A stretch of DNA of 64,000 nucleotides from 2-02-FULL-55-14 sp964473365 (GTDB lineage: Bacteria > Bacteroidota > Ignavibacteria > UBA10030), in the NCBI GenBank assembly GCA_964473365.1, contig CAYYOV010000001.1, forward strand, positions 123,393 to 187,392, written 5' to 3'. The notes beneath the pieces are model-generated. The model saw nothing but the letters and a program-made list of their open reading frames with translations. It did no database searches and had not been told where the DNA came from. Positions within the stretch are counted from its first letter, which is position 1. Each line of letters begins with the position of its first letter. Below are positions 1 to 8,219 of the stretch, piece by piece. Made by a program: the position numbers and the translations under genes.

Positions 1-1
1 T

Positions 2-913
2 CGGAAGAAGGGGACCGACCTCGATTTGCTGGTCATGACCGCCACGCCAATCCCGAGGACGCTGGCGATGTCGATCTACGGCGACCTGGACGTCTCCACC
101 ATCGATGAACTCCCTGCCAACCGGCGTCCCATCCGCACGGCCATCAGGACCGAGGATCAGAAGGGTCGCGTCTATGAATTCGTCCGGAGCGAGGTAGCGC
201 GTGGGCGTCAGGCATACGTCGTCTTTCCGCTCATCGAGAGGTCCGAAAAGGTCGACCTGAAAGCCGCCACCGAAGCCTTCGAGGAGCTCCAAAAGGGCCC
301 TCTGAAAGGCCTACGGCTGGCCCTCCTGCATGGTCGCCAATCGTCAGAGGAAAAGGAGGGAGTCATGCGGGATTTCCAGGCAGGTCGGGCAGACGTCCTG
401 GTCTCCACAACGGTCATCGAGGTCGGGATCGACGTTCCCAATGCCACCGTGATGATCGTCGAGAACGCCGAGCGCTTCGGACTGTCCCAGCTGCACCAGT
501 TGCGGGGTCGGGTGGGGCGGGGGGCTGACCAGTCCTACTGTATCCTGGTCTCGAACGCTCAATTCTATCAGAAGACTCTGAAGGGGATGGACCCTGCCGA
601 GCAAAAGGCCGAGGAGCACCGGGCTCTTCGGCGGCTCAAGACCATGGAAGAGACGACCGATGGCTTCCGGATCTCCGAGGTGGACCTAGAACTGCGGGGT
701 CCGGGGGAGTTCTTTGGCACCCGGCAGAGCGGTGCGCCGATGCTGACGATGGCCGACCCGATCCGGGACCGCGACCTGCTCGAACGGGCTCGGACGCTCT
801 CCGGACGAGTCGTTGCATCCGACCCACACCTCCGGAAGCCAGAACACCGCGAAATTCGCGCGCATTTCGAGGAAAACTACCGCGACCTCTTCGATCTCGG
901 AGGAGTCGGATAG
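2..913 (+). CDS. recG: ATP-dependent DNA helicase RecG, C-terminal part
   Basis: The frame is open from base 2, so the gene begins outside the window and about its last 304 residues are present. RecG remodels stalled replication forks and Holliday junctions by double-strand DNA translocation. The superfamily 2 helicase motifs are plain: TATPIPRT (motif III) near the start, then STTVIEVGIDVP (motif V) and QLRGRVGRG (motif VI), with the RecG-typical GPGEFFGTRQSG segment further on. RecG is usually about 700 residues, so roughly the second RecA-like lobe plus the wedge-contacting tail is seen. The motif order fits RecG rather than Mfd or PriA. No overlapping neighbour follows, and 378 bases separate it from the next gene. 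Confidence 0.95.
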   Translation, partial: RKKGTDLDLLVMTATPIPRTLAMSIYGDLDVSTIDELPANRRPIRTAIRTEDQKGRVYEFVRSEVARGRQAYVVFPLIERSEKVDLKAATEAFEELQKGPLKGLRLALLHGRQSSEEKEGVMRDFQAGRADVLVSTTVIEVGIDVPNATVMIVENAERFGLSQLHQLRGRVGRGADQSYCILVSNAQFYQKTLKGMDPAEQKAEEHRALRRLKTMEETTDGFRISEVDLELRGPGEFFGTRQSGAPMLTMADPIRDRDLLERARTLSGRVVASDPHLRKPEHREIRAHFEENYRDLFDLGGVG

Positions 914-1291
914 CTCCTGGCACCTTCCTGAACGCAACGTTCGACATGCCTCCGACCACCTCTCCACCCGTTGCACCCTCTCCCTCCTTCGCCGTCACCC
1001 TTCCATCGACGTACTGCTTCACCCCGATCGTCCGACTTCCGGTGGTAGCATCCCGAGACGTTCGCTCGGACCTCGTCACCTCACGACTGGTCGTCGACGT
1101 CTCGCGTACGATCGGACGACCTTCGTCGGATGATCTTCGACGATGATCTGGTGAGCGACTCACCTCGTCTCCGATGACGCTTCGAGCGCCAAAATGCTTG
1201 ACAACGGACGCCAAAACCTTATATTAGTATCAACGTTGAGCGTCGATCATGACGCGACGATGTTCCACTAACACGAGGTTGATAGCGCTGC
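914..1291. other. Non-coding stretch between recG and the ATP-grasp cluster
   Basis: No convincing gene is present. One short frame (946-1146) is rich in Pro/Ser/Arg and has no recognisable domain or ribosome site. A perfect 6-bp hairpin (GGTGAG, loop CGA, CTCACC) lies at 1150-1164, and the words TCGTCCGA and TCGGACGA recur in inverted orientation around 1027 and 1112, so part of this leader may be structured. The right end carries a sigma70-like promoter, listed separately. Confidence 0.5.
1198..1225 (+). promoter_or_regulatory. Sigma70-like promoter for the ATP-grasp/KamA cluster
   Basis: TTGACA at 1198-1203 and TATATT at 1220-1225 are separated by 16 bases, giving a likely start near 1232, about 60 bases before the first ATP-grasp gene. 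The same TTGACA/TATATT pair with a 17-base spacer is found before the TetR gene at 43958, which supports this form being used in this organism. It is not the TAnnTTTG form typical of Bacteroides. Confidence 0.55.
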
Positions 1292-2404
1292 TTGAGTACC
1301 TCCCTGCACGTCGCTCTCGTTTACAATATCAAGCACGAAGATACACCGGTCGCTTCCTCCACGGAAGCGCCGTCGACGGCACTGCGACCGAATGACACCA
1401 CAGGTGTCGACACAGCTCGCGCGGCCCTCACGAGAGACGACACATACGCAGAATGGGACACTGAAGAAACCATTCTCGCCGTCAAGTCAGCCCTGGAGCA
1501 GCGCCATCGAGTCACTCTCGTCGAAGCCGATCGTAACGCCTTCAACGCACTCGCCGCACTGCAGCCCGACATCGTCTTCAACATCGCCGAAGGCCTCCGC
1601 GGTCCTTCGCGCGAAGCGCAGATCCCCGCGCTGTTGGAGATGCTCGGCATTCCGTACACCGGTTCTGATCCTCTCACCCTCGGCATCTGCCTCGACAAGT
1701 CGCGTGCGAAGGAGATCCTGGCGTATCACGGAGTCGCCACGCCGGCATTCCACGTCGTCGATTCGGTGGACGACCTTGTCGGCCTCGACCTTCCGTTGCC
1801 CGCCATCGTCAAGCCGCTCCATGAAGGGTCGAGCAAGGGGATCATGAATTCCTCCGTCGTCCGTACTCCGCAGGAACTCGAGTCTGAAGTACGACGCGTG
1901 ACCGGTCGATATCATGAGCCGGCCCTCATCGAACAATTCCTGACCGGACGCGAGTTCACGGTTGCGCTCATCGGAAACGGAAACGACGTACGTGTGTTGC
2001 CGATCGTCGAGATCAAGTTCGACGATCTTCCTGCCGGCGCGAACCCGATCTGGTCCTTTGAAGCGAAGTGGATGTGGGACACGCTTGACAAGCCGCTCGA
2101 TGTTCACGAGTGTCCTGCCAAGCTCTCACCCGAACTGGAAGCGAAGATCGCCGCATTGTGCACGCGCTCGTACCGTTTGTTGCGGTGTCGGGACTGGTGC
2201 CGCATCGACGTGCGCCTTGACGCCTCCGGCGAACCGTACCTCATCGAGTTGAATCCTCTTCCTGGCATTCTTCCCAACCCCGACGACCATTCCTGTTTCC
2301 CTCAGGCAGCCCGCGCAGCGGGCATCGATTACGCACGGATGATCAACATGGTGTTGGACGCGGCACTGCTCCGCGTCGGACGCCGCAACTCCTTGCCATC
2401 ATGA
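1292..2404 (+). CDS. D-alanine-D-alanine ligase-like ATP-grasp enzyme (first of a tandem pair)
   Basis: The product has 370 residues and is read from a TTG start at 1292; no better start lies nearby. The ATP-grasp fold is clear: a Ddl-like glycine loop KPLHEGSSKG, an adenine-contact strand EQFLTGREF, and a Mg-binding ELNPLPG near the end. ATP-grasp ligases activate a carboxylate as an acyl phosphate and form an amide or peptide bond. A Ddl-type loop suggests an amino acid or short peptide substrate. Compared with Ddl it carries an extra N-terminal segment (about residues 15-50). The neighbours (a second ATP-grasp, GNAT, KamA) argue for a dedicated pathway rather than cell-wall Ddl, but the substrate cannot be read from the sequence. 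Confidence 0.85.
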   Translation: MSTSLHVALVYNIKHEDTPVASSTEAPSTALRPNDTTGVDTARAALTRDDTYAEWDTEETILAVKSALEQRHRVTLVEADRNAFNALAALQPDIVFNIAEGLRGPSREAQIPALLEMLGIPYTGSDPLTLGICLDKSRAKEILAYHGVATPAFHVVDSVDDLVGLDLPLPAIVKPLHEGSSKGIMNSSVVRTPQELESEVRRVTGRYHEPALIEQFLTGREFTVALIGNGNDVRVLPIVEIKFDDLPAGANPIWSFEAKWMWDTLDKPLDVHECPAKLSPELEAKIAALCTRSYRLLRCRDWCRIDVRLDASGEPYLIELNPLPGILPNPDDHSCFPQAARAAGIDYARMINMVLDAALLRVGRRNSLPS

Positions 2405-2484
2405 CACCTGCCGACGATTCCTCAACTTCCGGCAGAGAACGTCGGACCGAACGCTTCATCCTCCAATAACTTGCGGGAAGAGCC

Positions 2485-3570
2485 ATGGCAAAAAAGGTGC
2501 ATGTTGCGGTGATTTTCAACGAACCGACCATCGAGACGCGAAACGGCCGAAAATACGTCTCGGAGAGCGGCGAGTTGAAGGCGGTGCCCAGCCATGCTGA
2601 GATGAAGGAAAAGCCGGCTGTCGACCTCTCCGAAGTTGGGGTGCTCGAGGAGCGGGAGCATGTCGAACAAGCCTTGAAAGATAGCGGCTACCGGACCTCC
2701 CTCTTCAATATGAACGGGGACATCAAGCGGTTGATCGCGTTCCTGGAGGATGGGAAGCCCGATATCATCTTCAACTTGTGCGAATCGGTCGGGAACGAGT
2801 CGATCCACGAGATGCACGTTGCAGGTATCTACGAATTGATGGGCGTTCCGTACACCGGAGCTTCGGCGTTCGCGCTCGGCACGTGTCTCCACAAGTTCCG
2901 GACGAAGGAGATCCTGACGGCCCACGGGCTCCCCACGCCGCGGTTCGCCCTCTTCAAGCACTCGAACAACCTGAACTTCGACGAATTCGACCTGCGATTC
3001 CCTGTCATCGTGAAGCCGTCGGGCGAAGACGCGAGCGTCGGGATCGACAATAACTCGATCGTCGACTCGATCCCCGCCCTGCGAAAGCGGATCAAATACA
3101 TCTTCCAGACGTTCGATCAGCCGGCCCTTGTGGAAGAGTACATCGTCGGACGCGAATTGAACGTGGCGATCATGGGGAACAAGCGCCCCATCATCCTGCC
3201 CATCTCAGAGATCGACTTTTCGGGCCTGCCGGAGGACTATCCCAAGATCGTCAGCTACGCAGCCAAGTGGATGGAAGGGACGCCCGAGTATCTCGGGACG
3301 AAGGGTGTCTGCCCGGCCGACATTCCCAAAGAGACCGAGCAGAAGGCGAAGGAGATCGCCCTCAAGGCGTACAAACTCATGAACCTCCGCGACTACGGTC
3401 GCGTGGACATGCGTCTGGATGCAAAGGGGAACCTGCACATTCTCGAGGTCAATCCGAACCCCGACATCTCGGACGACGCCGGCTTTGCGCGTTCGGCCCG
3501 GGCGTACGGGCTCTCGTTTAACGAGATCATCGGGCGGATCGTGGAGTATGCGTGGGAGCGGACCCCTTAG
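2485..3570 (+). CDS. D-alanine-D-alanine ligase-like ATP-grasp enzyme (second of a tandem pair)
   Basis: This 361-residue paralogue of the preceding gene starts at an ATG behind GGGAAGAG, 80 bases downstream. ATP-grasp signatures are VIVKPSGEDASVG, EEYIVGREL and the metal-binding LEVNPNPD. It shares the architecture of the first enzyme (PDIIFNLCES against PDIVFNIAEG; GVPYTGAS against GIPYTGSD) but differs in the glycine loop, where GEDASVG replaces HEGSSKG. The two enzymes probably use different acceptors or act in sequence. Both look cytoplasmic, with no signal peptide. It could also form a heteromer with its partner. A role as the housekeeping cell-wall ligase is less likely given the context. 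Confidence 0.85.
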   Translation: MAKKVHVAVIFNEPTIETRNGRKYVSESGELKAVPSHAEMKEKPAVDLSEVGVLEEREHVEQALKDSGYRTSLFNMNGDIKRLIAFLEDGKPDIIFNLCESVGNESIHEMHVAGIYELMGVPYTGASAFALGTCLHKFRTKEILTAHGLPTPRFALFKHSNNLNFDEFDLRFPVIVKPSGEDASVGIDNNSIVDSIPALRKRIKYIFQTFDQPALVEEYIVGRELNVAIMGNKRPIILPISEIDFSGLPEDYPKIVSYAAKWMEGTPEYLGTKGVCPADIPKETEQKAKEIALKAYKLMNLRDYGRVDMRLDAKGNLHILEVNPNPDISDDAGFARSARAYGLSFNEIIGRIVEYAWERTP

Positions 3571-3580
3571 CAGAGTGCGA

Positions 3581-3612
3581 AATGTCGATTGTCGATTGTC
3601 AATTGCGAAGTG
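3581..3612. repeat. Period-7 repeat array, ATTGNNN class
   Basis: Four successive heptads (aatgtcg, attgtcg, attgtca, attgcga) start 11 bases after the stop codon of the second ATP-grasp gene. The same family recurs at 5391-5422 in the same orientation and at 5543-5577 in the opposite orientation. Confidence 0.7.
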
Positions 3613-3619
3613 AGGCGGA

Positions 3620-4144
3620 ATGGCTGAGGTGATGTCAGAGATGACGGCGGAGAAGTCGGCCCGGGTGAGCGGACGGATCCGCGAATTTCGGGCGGGCGAC
3701 CGCCAACCGTTACGGTCGATCCTCGAAGCGACCGGCGTGTTCCGCGACGAAGAGGTTGAGGTCGCGCTCGAATTGATGGACGTTGCCGTCAACGATCCGG
3801 CGCAGACCGACTACGTGTTGGCGACGTTCGAGGACGAGCGAGGGATCGTGCGAGGCTACTACTGCTATGGACACACCTCGATGACGCGATCGACGTATGA
3901 CCTGTACTGGATCGCCGTCGACCCATCACTGCACGGATCGGGGATCGGCTCGGCGCTCCTGAAGCATTGTGAGCAACGTGTGGCGGCGGCTGGAGGCTCG
4001 CTGATTGTGGTCGAGACCTCGTCGCTGCCCAAATACGAACCGACCCGGCGCTTCTACCTCCGGCATCGGTACGACGAATCGGCTCGAATCCGCGGCTATT
4101 ACGCCCCGGACGACGACCTGGTCATCTATACCAAACACCTGTAA
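3620..4144 (+). CDS. GNAT-family N-acetyltransferase
   Basis: The protein has 174 residues with an ATG start behind GAGGCGGA. The GNAT acetyl-CoA site is visible as IAVDPSLHGSGIGSALL (about residues 98-114), a variant of the Q/R-x-x-G-x-G/A loop, followed by the usual helix and ETS...Y/FYxRxRY strand region. GNAT enzymes move an acetyl group from acetyl-CoA to an amine. Twenty-three bases separate it from the KamA-like gene. In methanogens and some bacteria a GNAT enzyme (AblB) acetylates the beta-lysine made by a KamA-type mutase (AblA), giving the osmolyte N-epsilon-acetyl-beta-lysine. This protein is shorter than AblB, so that parallel is an inference. Self-protection by acetylating a toxic product is another option. 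Confidence 0.85.
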   Translation: MAEVMSEMTAEKSARVSGRIREFRAGDRQPLRSILEATGVFRDEEVEVALELMDVAVNDPAQTDYVLATFEDERGIVRGYYCYGHTSMTRSTYDLYWIAVDPSLHGSGIGSALLKHCEQRVAAAGGSLIVVETSSLPKYEPTRRFYLRHRYDESARIRGYYAPDDDLVIYTKHL

Positions 4145-4167
4145 CGGAAGGAGGACGTACCCCCAGT

Positions 4168-5328
4168 ATGGAACTCTGGCAGGAGATGCTGCGTCAGAGC
4201 GTGGACAGCGGCAAAGACCTCGTCGAACGGTTCGGGTTCGAAACGAGCACCGCTGAGAAGCTGAACAAGTTCTTCCACATTCGGGTCAACCCGTACTACC
4301 TGAGCCTCATCAGGTATCCGGGCGATCCTATCTGGCTGCAGTGCATTCCCGATGCCATCGAGCTGGAGGACGACGGCGCCCCCGAAGATCCGCTGAACGA
4401 GGACGCCCACAGCCCGGTCCCGAGCATCACGCACCGCTATCCCGACCGTGTGCTGTTCCTCATCACGAGCCAGTGCTCGATGTATTGCCGCTTCTGCACG
4501 CGCAAGCGGAAGGTCAGCGACTCGACGAAGATCAACGCGAAGTGGATCCAGCAGGGGCTCGACTACATTGCGGCCCATCCTGAGATCCGCGACATCGTGT
4601 TGTCGGGGGGCGATCCGCTCATGGTGACCGACTACGCCCTCGAACGGGTGCTGTCAGGCCTGCGTGCGATCCCGCACGTCGAGATCATCCGTCTGGGCAC
4701 AAAGATGCCATGCGTGCTGCCGCAACGTATCACGCCGAAATTTGTCAAGATGCTGAAGAAGTACCACCCCATCTACGTCAACACGCACTTCAATCATCCG
4801 TGGGAGTGCACGCCCGAGGCCGAAAAGGCCTGCGCGATGCTCGCGGACGCTGGCTGTCCGGTCGGCAATCAAGCCGTGCTGATGAAAGGCGTGAACGACG
4901 ACCCCGATGTGATGCTCGAGCTTCACCGCAAGCTGCTGAAAATGCGGGTCCGGCCATACTATATCTACCAGGCGGACCTTACGAAGGGGACGAACCACTT
5001 CCGCACCCCCGTCCGCGTCGGCCTGGAGATCATGGACAAGCTTCGCGGACACACCTCGGGCTTGGCCGTTCCGTACTACGTCATCGATGCCCCGGGCGGA
5101 GGAGGCAAGATCCCGCTCCTGCCGCAATACGTCTTGGGACGGAACGGAAAGGACATCATTCTCCGCAACTATAAGTATGATATCTTCACGTATCCGGATG
5201 TTGAGGAGCAGCAGCCGGAGCAACATCCGGTGGAACGGAAGTATATGCGGAAGAAACGTCCCTCGCGGCGCAAGACGCCCGTGCCGCTCGAAGCGGTGAC
5301 CACCTCGGAAAGTCCCGCTGGGAAGTAA
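4168..5328 (+). CDS. Lysine 2,3-aminomutase-like radical SAM/PLP enzyme (KamA family)
   Basis: The product has 386 residues. The radical SAM cluster motif is C103-x3-C107-x2-C110, SGGDPL is at 146-151, and the PLP lysine K314 lies in PGGGGK. The two aspartates that hold the substrate side-chain amine in lysine 2,3-aminomutase are both present: D270 in QADL and D307 in IDAPGG. Glutamate 2,3-aminomutases replace them, so lysine or a close analogue is the favoured substrate and beta-lysine the product. The C-terminal tail (after about residue 345) is basic and has no cysteines, so the zinc site of clostridial KamA is missing. EF-P-modifying EpmB is shorter and lacks the PGGGGK form. This is the last gene of the cluster; a terminator follows. 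Confidence 0.88.
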   Translation: MELWQEMLRQSVDSGKDLVERFGFETSTAEKLNKFFHIRVNPYYLSLIRYPGDPIWLQCIPDAIELEDDGAPEDPLNEDAHSPVPSITHRYPDRVLFLITSQCSMYCRFCTRKRKVSDSTKINAKWIQQGLDYIAAHPEIRDIVLSGGDPLMVTDYALERVLSGLRAIPHVEIIRLGTKMPCVLPQRITPKFVKMLKKYHPIYVNTHFNHPWECTPEAEKACAMLADAGCPVGNQAVLMKGVNDDPDVMLELHRKLLKMRVRPYYIYQADLTKGTNHFRTPVRVGLEIMDKLRGHTSGLAVPYYVIDAPGGGGKIPLLPQYVLGRNGKDIILRNYKYDIFTYPDVEEQQPEQHPVERKYMRKKRPSRRKTPVPLEAVTTSESPAGK

Positions 5329-5348
5329 GAGGACGAGGATGTACATTG

Positions 5349-5380
5349 AAGCCCGGGAGCGATCCTGGGCTTTAGTGTTT
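5349..5380 (+). terminator. Intrinsic terminator after the KamA-like gene
   Basis: A 9-bp stem (AAGCCCGGG at 5349-5357 with CCTGGGCTT at 5364-5372, one G-T pair) around a 6-base loop runs into TTTAGTGTTT, 20 bases after the stop codon. It closes the ATP-grasp/GNAT/KamA transcription unit. Confidence 0.7.
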
Positions 5381-5390
5381 GTACGCGTCC

Positions 5391-5577
5391 AATGCGAATT
5401 TCGAATTGACGATTGCGAAGTATCGGAAAAGGGCATTCGACGATCATCCGACACCGATGTGCTTCGCGCCCTCGACGCTTCCCATGAAGCACGTGGTTTG
5501 CATTACCGCTTCGCACCAGAAGATCCCACGATGTCCTCACATGACAATTCGCCATTGACCATTCGCAATTCGCAATC
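5391..5577. repeat. Pair of inverted period-7 arrays (ATTGNNN class)
   Basis: The left arm 5391-5422 has heptads aatgcga, atttcga, attgacg, attgcga, the same pattern as the array at 3581. The right arm 5543-5577 has gacaatt, cgccatt, gaccatt, cgcaatt, cgcaatc, which is the same family on the opposite strand. About 120 bases with no recognisable gene lie between the arms. Apart from the preceding terminator this fills the 264-base gap between the KamA-like and M24 genes. Confidence 0.65.
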
Positions 5578-5592
5578 ACAAGGGGTATTCCA

Positions 5593-6876
5593 ATGACCTC
5601 CTCCAGAATACTTGAGATCCAGAAGGTTCTCCGTTCCGAAGGCCTCGACGGGTGGCTCCTGTACAACTTCAGGGGTTCGAACGTGTTCGCTACCCGCTTG
5701 CTCAATCTGCCGACGCATATCATGTGTACTCGTCGGTACTTCTACTTCATCCCGGCGAACGGTGAGCCGCGGAAGCTGGTCCATCGGATCGAGGAGTGGA
5801 ATCTGGACAGCGTTCCCGGCTCCAAGGCGATCTATCTGAGCTGGTCCTCGCTGGCGGCCGGCCTCAAGACGACATTAGGCGGGGCCAGGAAGGTGGCCAT
5901 GGAATACTCTCCCAACTGCGCCATCCCCTATGTGTCCAACGTCGACGGCGGAACGGTCGAACTCGTCCGGTCGGCCGGCGTTCAAGTGGTCTCATCGGCC
6001 GATCTCGTCGCTGCATTCGAAGCGGTGTGGGACGAAGAACAGATGCGGGACAATGCCGTGACGGGCAGGCATTTGCGCGAGATCGTCGACCTGGCCTTCG
6101 GATTCATCCGCACTCGGATCACGACTGGCAAGAAAATCACGGAATACGATGTCCAGCAGTTCATGCTTGCTGAATTCAAGAAGCGCGGCATCTACACGGA
6201 AAGCGACCCGAATTGTTCCGTCAATGCCAACAGCGCCAATCCACACTACGAGCCGACAAAAGCTGTCCACAGCCCTCTGAAGAAGGGAGACTTCGTGCTC
6301 CTCGACCTGTGGGCCAAGAAGAAAAAGGCCCGGTCCGTGTACGCCGACATCACGTGGACCGGGTTCATCGGTGAATCTGTGCCGGAGGAGTACGAGCAGA
6401 TCTTCCAGGTCGTGAGGGGTGGACGTGATGCCGCGTTGGCGCTTGTGCGACAGCGGTTCGCAGAGCGCAAGCCTGTCCGCGGGTATGAGGTGGATGACGC
6501 CGCGCGGGCGTTCATCGCACAGAAGGGATATGGCGACTTCTTCGTTCACCGCACCGGCCACTCGATCGGCGAGGAGATCCACGGGAACGGCGCCAACATG
6601 GATAATCTGGAAACGCATGACGAGCGACGGATCCTTCCGGGTACGTCGTTCTCGATCGAGCCGGGCATCTATCTGCGAGATCGATTCGGCATCCGAAGCG
6701 AGATCGACGTGGTCATCACGCCATCGGGCGATGTGGTCGTGCCGGGGCTGCCGATGCAAGAGCACCTGGTAGCGATCCTCGCAGGCGCTTCCGGGACCAA
6801 GAAGGCATCGCGGACGAAGACGCGATCGGCCAAGAAGCCCGCCCGCGCGGCAACGCGCCGTTCCGGGCGCCGATAG
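5593..6876 (+). CDS. M24-family metallopeptidase (Xaa-Pro aminopeptidase-like)
   Basis: The protein has 427 residues, with an ATG behind AAGGGG. It has an N-terminal creatinase-like domain (about 1-150) and a pita-bread catalytic domain (about 155-395). All five metal ligands of the family are visible: D238, D252, H323 (in HRTGHSIG), E356 (in SIEPG) and E370 (in SEID). It should cut the N-terminal residue from peptides with proline at position 2, in the cytoplasm. The last 26 residues (402-427) are almost entirely Lys, Arg, Ala, Ser and Thr, a histone-like tail not typical of the family. It follows the KamA cluster but is separated from it by a terminator and repeats, so it is probably a separate unit. 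Confidence 0.9.
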   Translation: MTSSRILEIQKVLRSEGLDGWLLYNFRGSNVFATRLLNLPTHIMCTRRYFYFIPANGEPRKLVHRIEEWNLDSVPGSKAIYLSWSSLAAGLKTTLGGARKVAMEYSPNCAIPYVSNVDGGTVELVRSAGVQVVSSADLVAAFEAVWDEEQMRDNAVTGRHLREIVDLAFGFIRTRITTGKKITEYDVQQFMLAEFKKRGIYTESDPNCSVNANSANPHYEPTKAVHSPLKKGDFVLLDLWAKKKKARSVYADITWTGFIGESVPEEYEQIFQVVRGGRDAALALVRQRFAERKPVRGYEVDDAARAFIAQKGYGDFFVHRTGHSIGEEIHGNGANMDNLETHDERRILPGTSFSIEPGIYLRDRFGIRSEIDVVITPSGDVVVPGLPMQEHLVAILAGASGTKKASRTKTRSAKKPARAATRRSGRR

Positions 6877-6914
6877 GACCAGCGAATGACGTATCCCCAC
6901 CGTCCAGGCCCTGC

Positions 6915-8219
6915 ATGCGACTGAGGACCCTCTCGTTGATCGTGGCCGCCAGCTTCGTTGTCCTCCTGGCCCTGAACAGCTACTTGCGGCCTCCACTCGG
7001 TCCGCCAGATGTCAATGAACCCGTGCGGGTCTACTACGCGGACCACATTTCCAGGGCTCATCGGCAGGTCATTCAGGATTTTAACCGTTTGCACACGGGA
7101 CGGATCGAGGTCGTGCCGGTCGACTTGCCGTTCGACAAGTTCTCGACAAACGAACGGAAGGAGCTCCTGGCCCGGTCGCTTCGGAGTAAGAGCGAAAAGC
7201 TCGACGTCTTTGCCGTCGACCTGATCTGGGTCTCCCGATTTGCGCGATGGGGGGAACCGCTCGACGCGTACTTTCCGGCGGCCGACCAGTCGAAGTTGAT
7301 CGGGACCGCCCTCAGTTCCTGCATCGTCGGCGATACGCTCGTTGCCATGCCGATGTATCTCGATGTCGGTGTGCTCTACTATCGGACCGACCTCATCCGC
7401 AAGCTCGCCGACGGTAAGGCCGTGGAGCGTCGGCTCCAGGCGGGGATCACATGGGACGAGCTTGAGTCGCTGCGCGGTCGTATGGGATACGGCCGGCGGC
7501 CATTCTACGTGTTTCCTGCCAAGGCCTACGAGGGGCTCGTCTGTGCGTTCCTGGAAGTGGCGATGGGTGAGGACGGATCATATCTGAAGGACAACCGACT
7601 TCAGATGAGCGGACCCACAGCCGCGCGTGCTCTCGGCCGACTGTCACGTTTCGTTCGGGACGGTTGGACGCCACTGGAAGCGGGTGGATACGACGAGAAC
7701 CAGAGCTACCGTTGGTTCCTTGACAACGATGCCGTGTTTGTGCGGGGTTGGCCCAATTTCATCGAGAACTTCTCCGGGTTCTACGCCGACACCGCGAAAT
7801 TGCGGACGGTCGGACGGGCGCCATTGCCGCATGTGACCGGGGGATCTTCCCGTTCGGTCTTCGGCGGTTGGAATCTGATGGTCTCACGCTCTTCGTCGAA
7901 GAAGGCTGAAGCCGTGGAGTTCATCCGCTACCTTCAGTCGGCAGAGGCGCAGCGAACGCTCTTCGAATTGAGCGGCTACATCCCCGTGTTGGCGGAAGTG
8001 TATCGCGATTCCACGCTCATAGCAGTCCATCCGGAGCTGTCATTCTACCACGGGCTTGTGCAGAAGGGTTTCCACCGGCCGATGATCGTGGACTACACGC
8101 GAACCTCCGACATTGCTTCGCACTTCCTCCATCGCGCCATCCTCGGAGAGCTGTCGGTTGACGGCGCCCTTGCGCAGGCCGATGCGATGATCCGGTCGAA
8201 TTCGGTGCTCCTGAAATGA
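6915..8219 (+). CDS. Periplasmic family 1 (MalE-like) sugar-binding protein acting with a two-component system
   Basis: The product has 434 residues. A hydrophobic N-terminus (about 7-23) without a lipobox cysteine suggests a cleaved signal or a membrane anchor. The body is a family 1 extracellular solute-binding protein: after the signal, VRVYYADH and a QDFNRLHTG segment, then GGWNLMVSRSS and EFIRYLQS near the end, a usual layout for sugar binders. No ABC permease or ATPase is nearby. Instead the stop codon overlaps the start of a histidine kinase, followed by an NtrC-type regulator. The natural reading is a receptor subunit that reports periplasmic oligosaccharide to the kinase rather than an importer. 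The glucan-degrading locus starts directly downstream of the regulator. Confidence 0.85.
   Translation: MRLRTLSLIVAASFVVLLALNSYLRPPLGPPDVNEPVRVYYADHISRAHRQVIQDFNRLHTGRIEVVPVDLPFDKFSTNERKELLARSLRSKSEKLDVFAVDLIWVSRFARWGEPLDAYFPAADQSKLIGTALSSCIVGDTLVAMPMYLDVGVLYYRTDLIRKLADGKAVERRLQAGITWDELESLRGRMGYGRRPFYVFPAKAYEGLVCAFLEVAMGEDGSYLKDNRLQMSGPTAARALGRLSRFVRDGWTPLEAGGYDENQSYRWFLDNDAVFVRGWPNFIENFSGFYADTAKLRTVGRAPLPHVTGGSSRSVFGGWNLMVSRSSSKKAEAVEFIRYLQSAEAQRTLFELSGYIPVLAEVYRDSTLIAVHPELSFYHGLVQKGFHRPMIVDYTRTSDIASHFLHRAILGELSVDGALAQADAMIRSNSVLLK

Noticed and set aside
946..1146. Short frame after recG
   Set aside because: Composition-driven Pro/Ser/Arg peptide with no domain and no ribosome site.
1292..3570. 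Reading the two ATP-grasp genes as cell-wall D-Ala-D-Ala ligases
   Set aside because: Two divergent copies beside KamA and GNAT genes and no mur genes; a wall role is less likely, although it cannot be excluded.
6915..8219. Sugar-binding protein as part of an ABC importer
   Set aside because: No permease or ATPase gene nearby; tight overlap with a kinase gene favours sensing.
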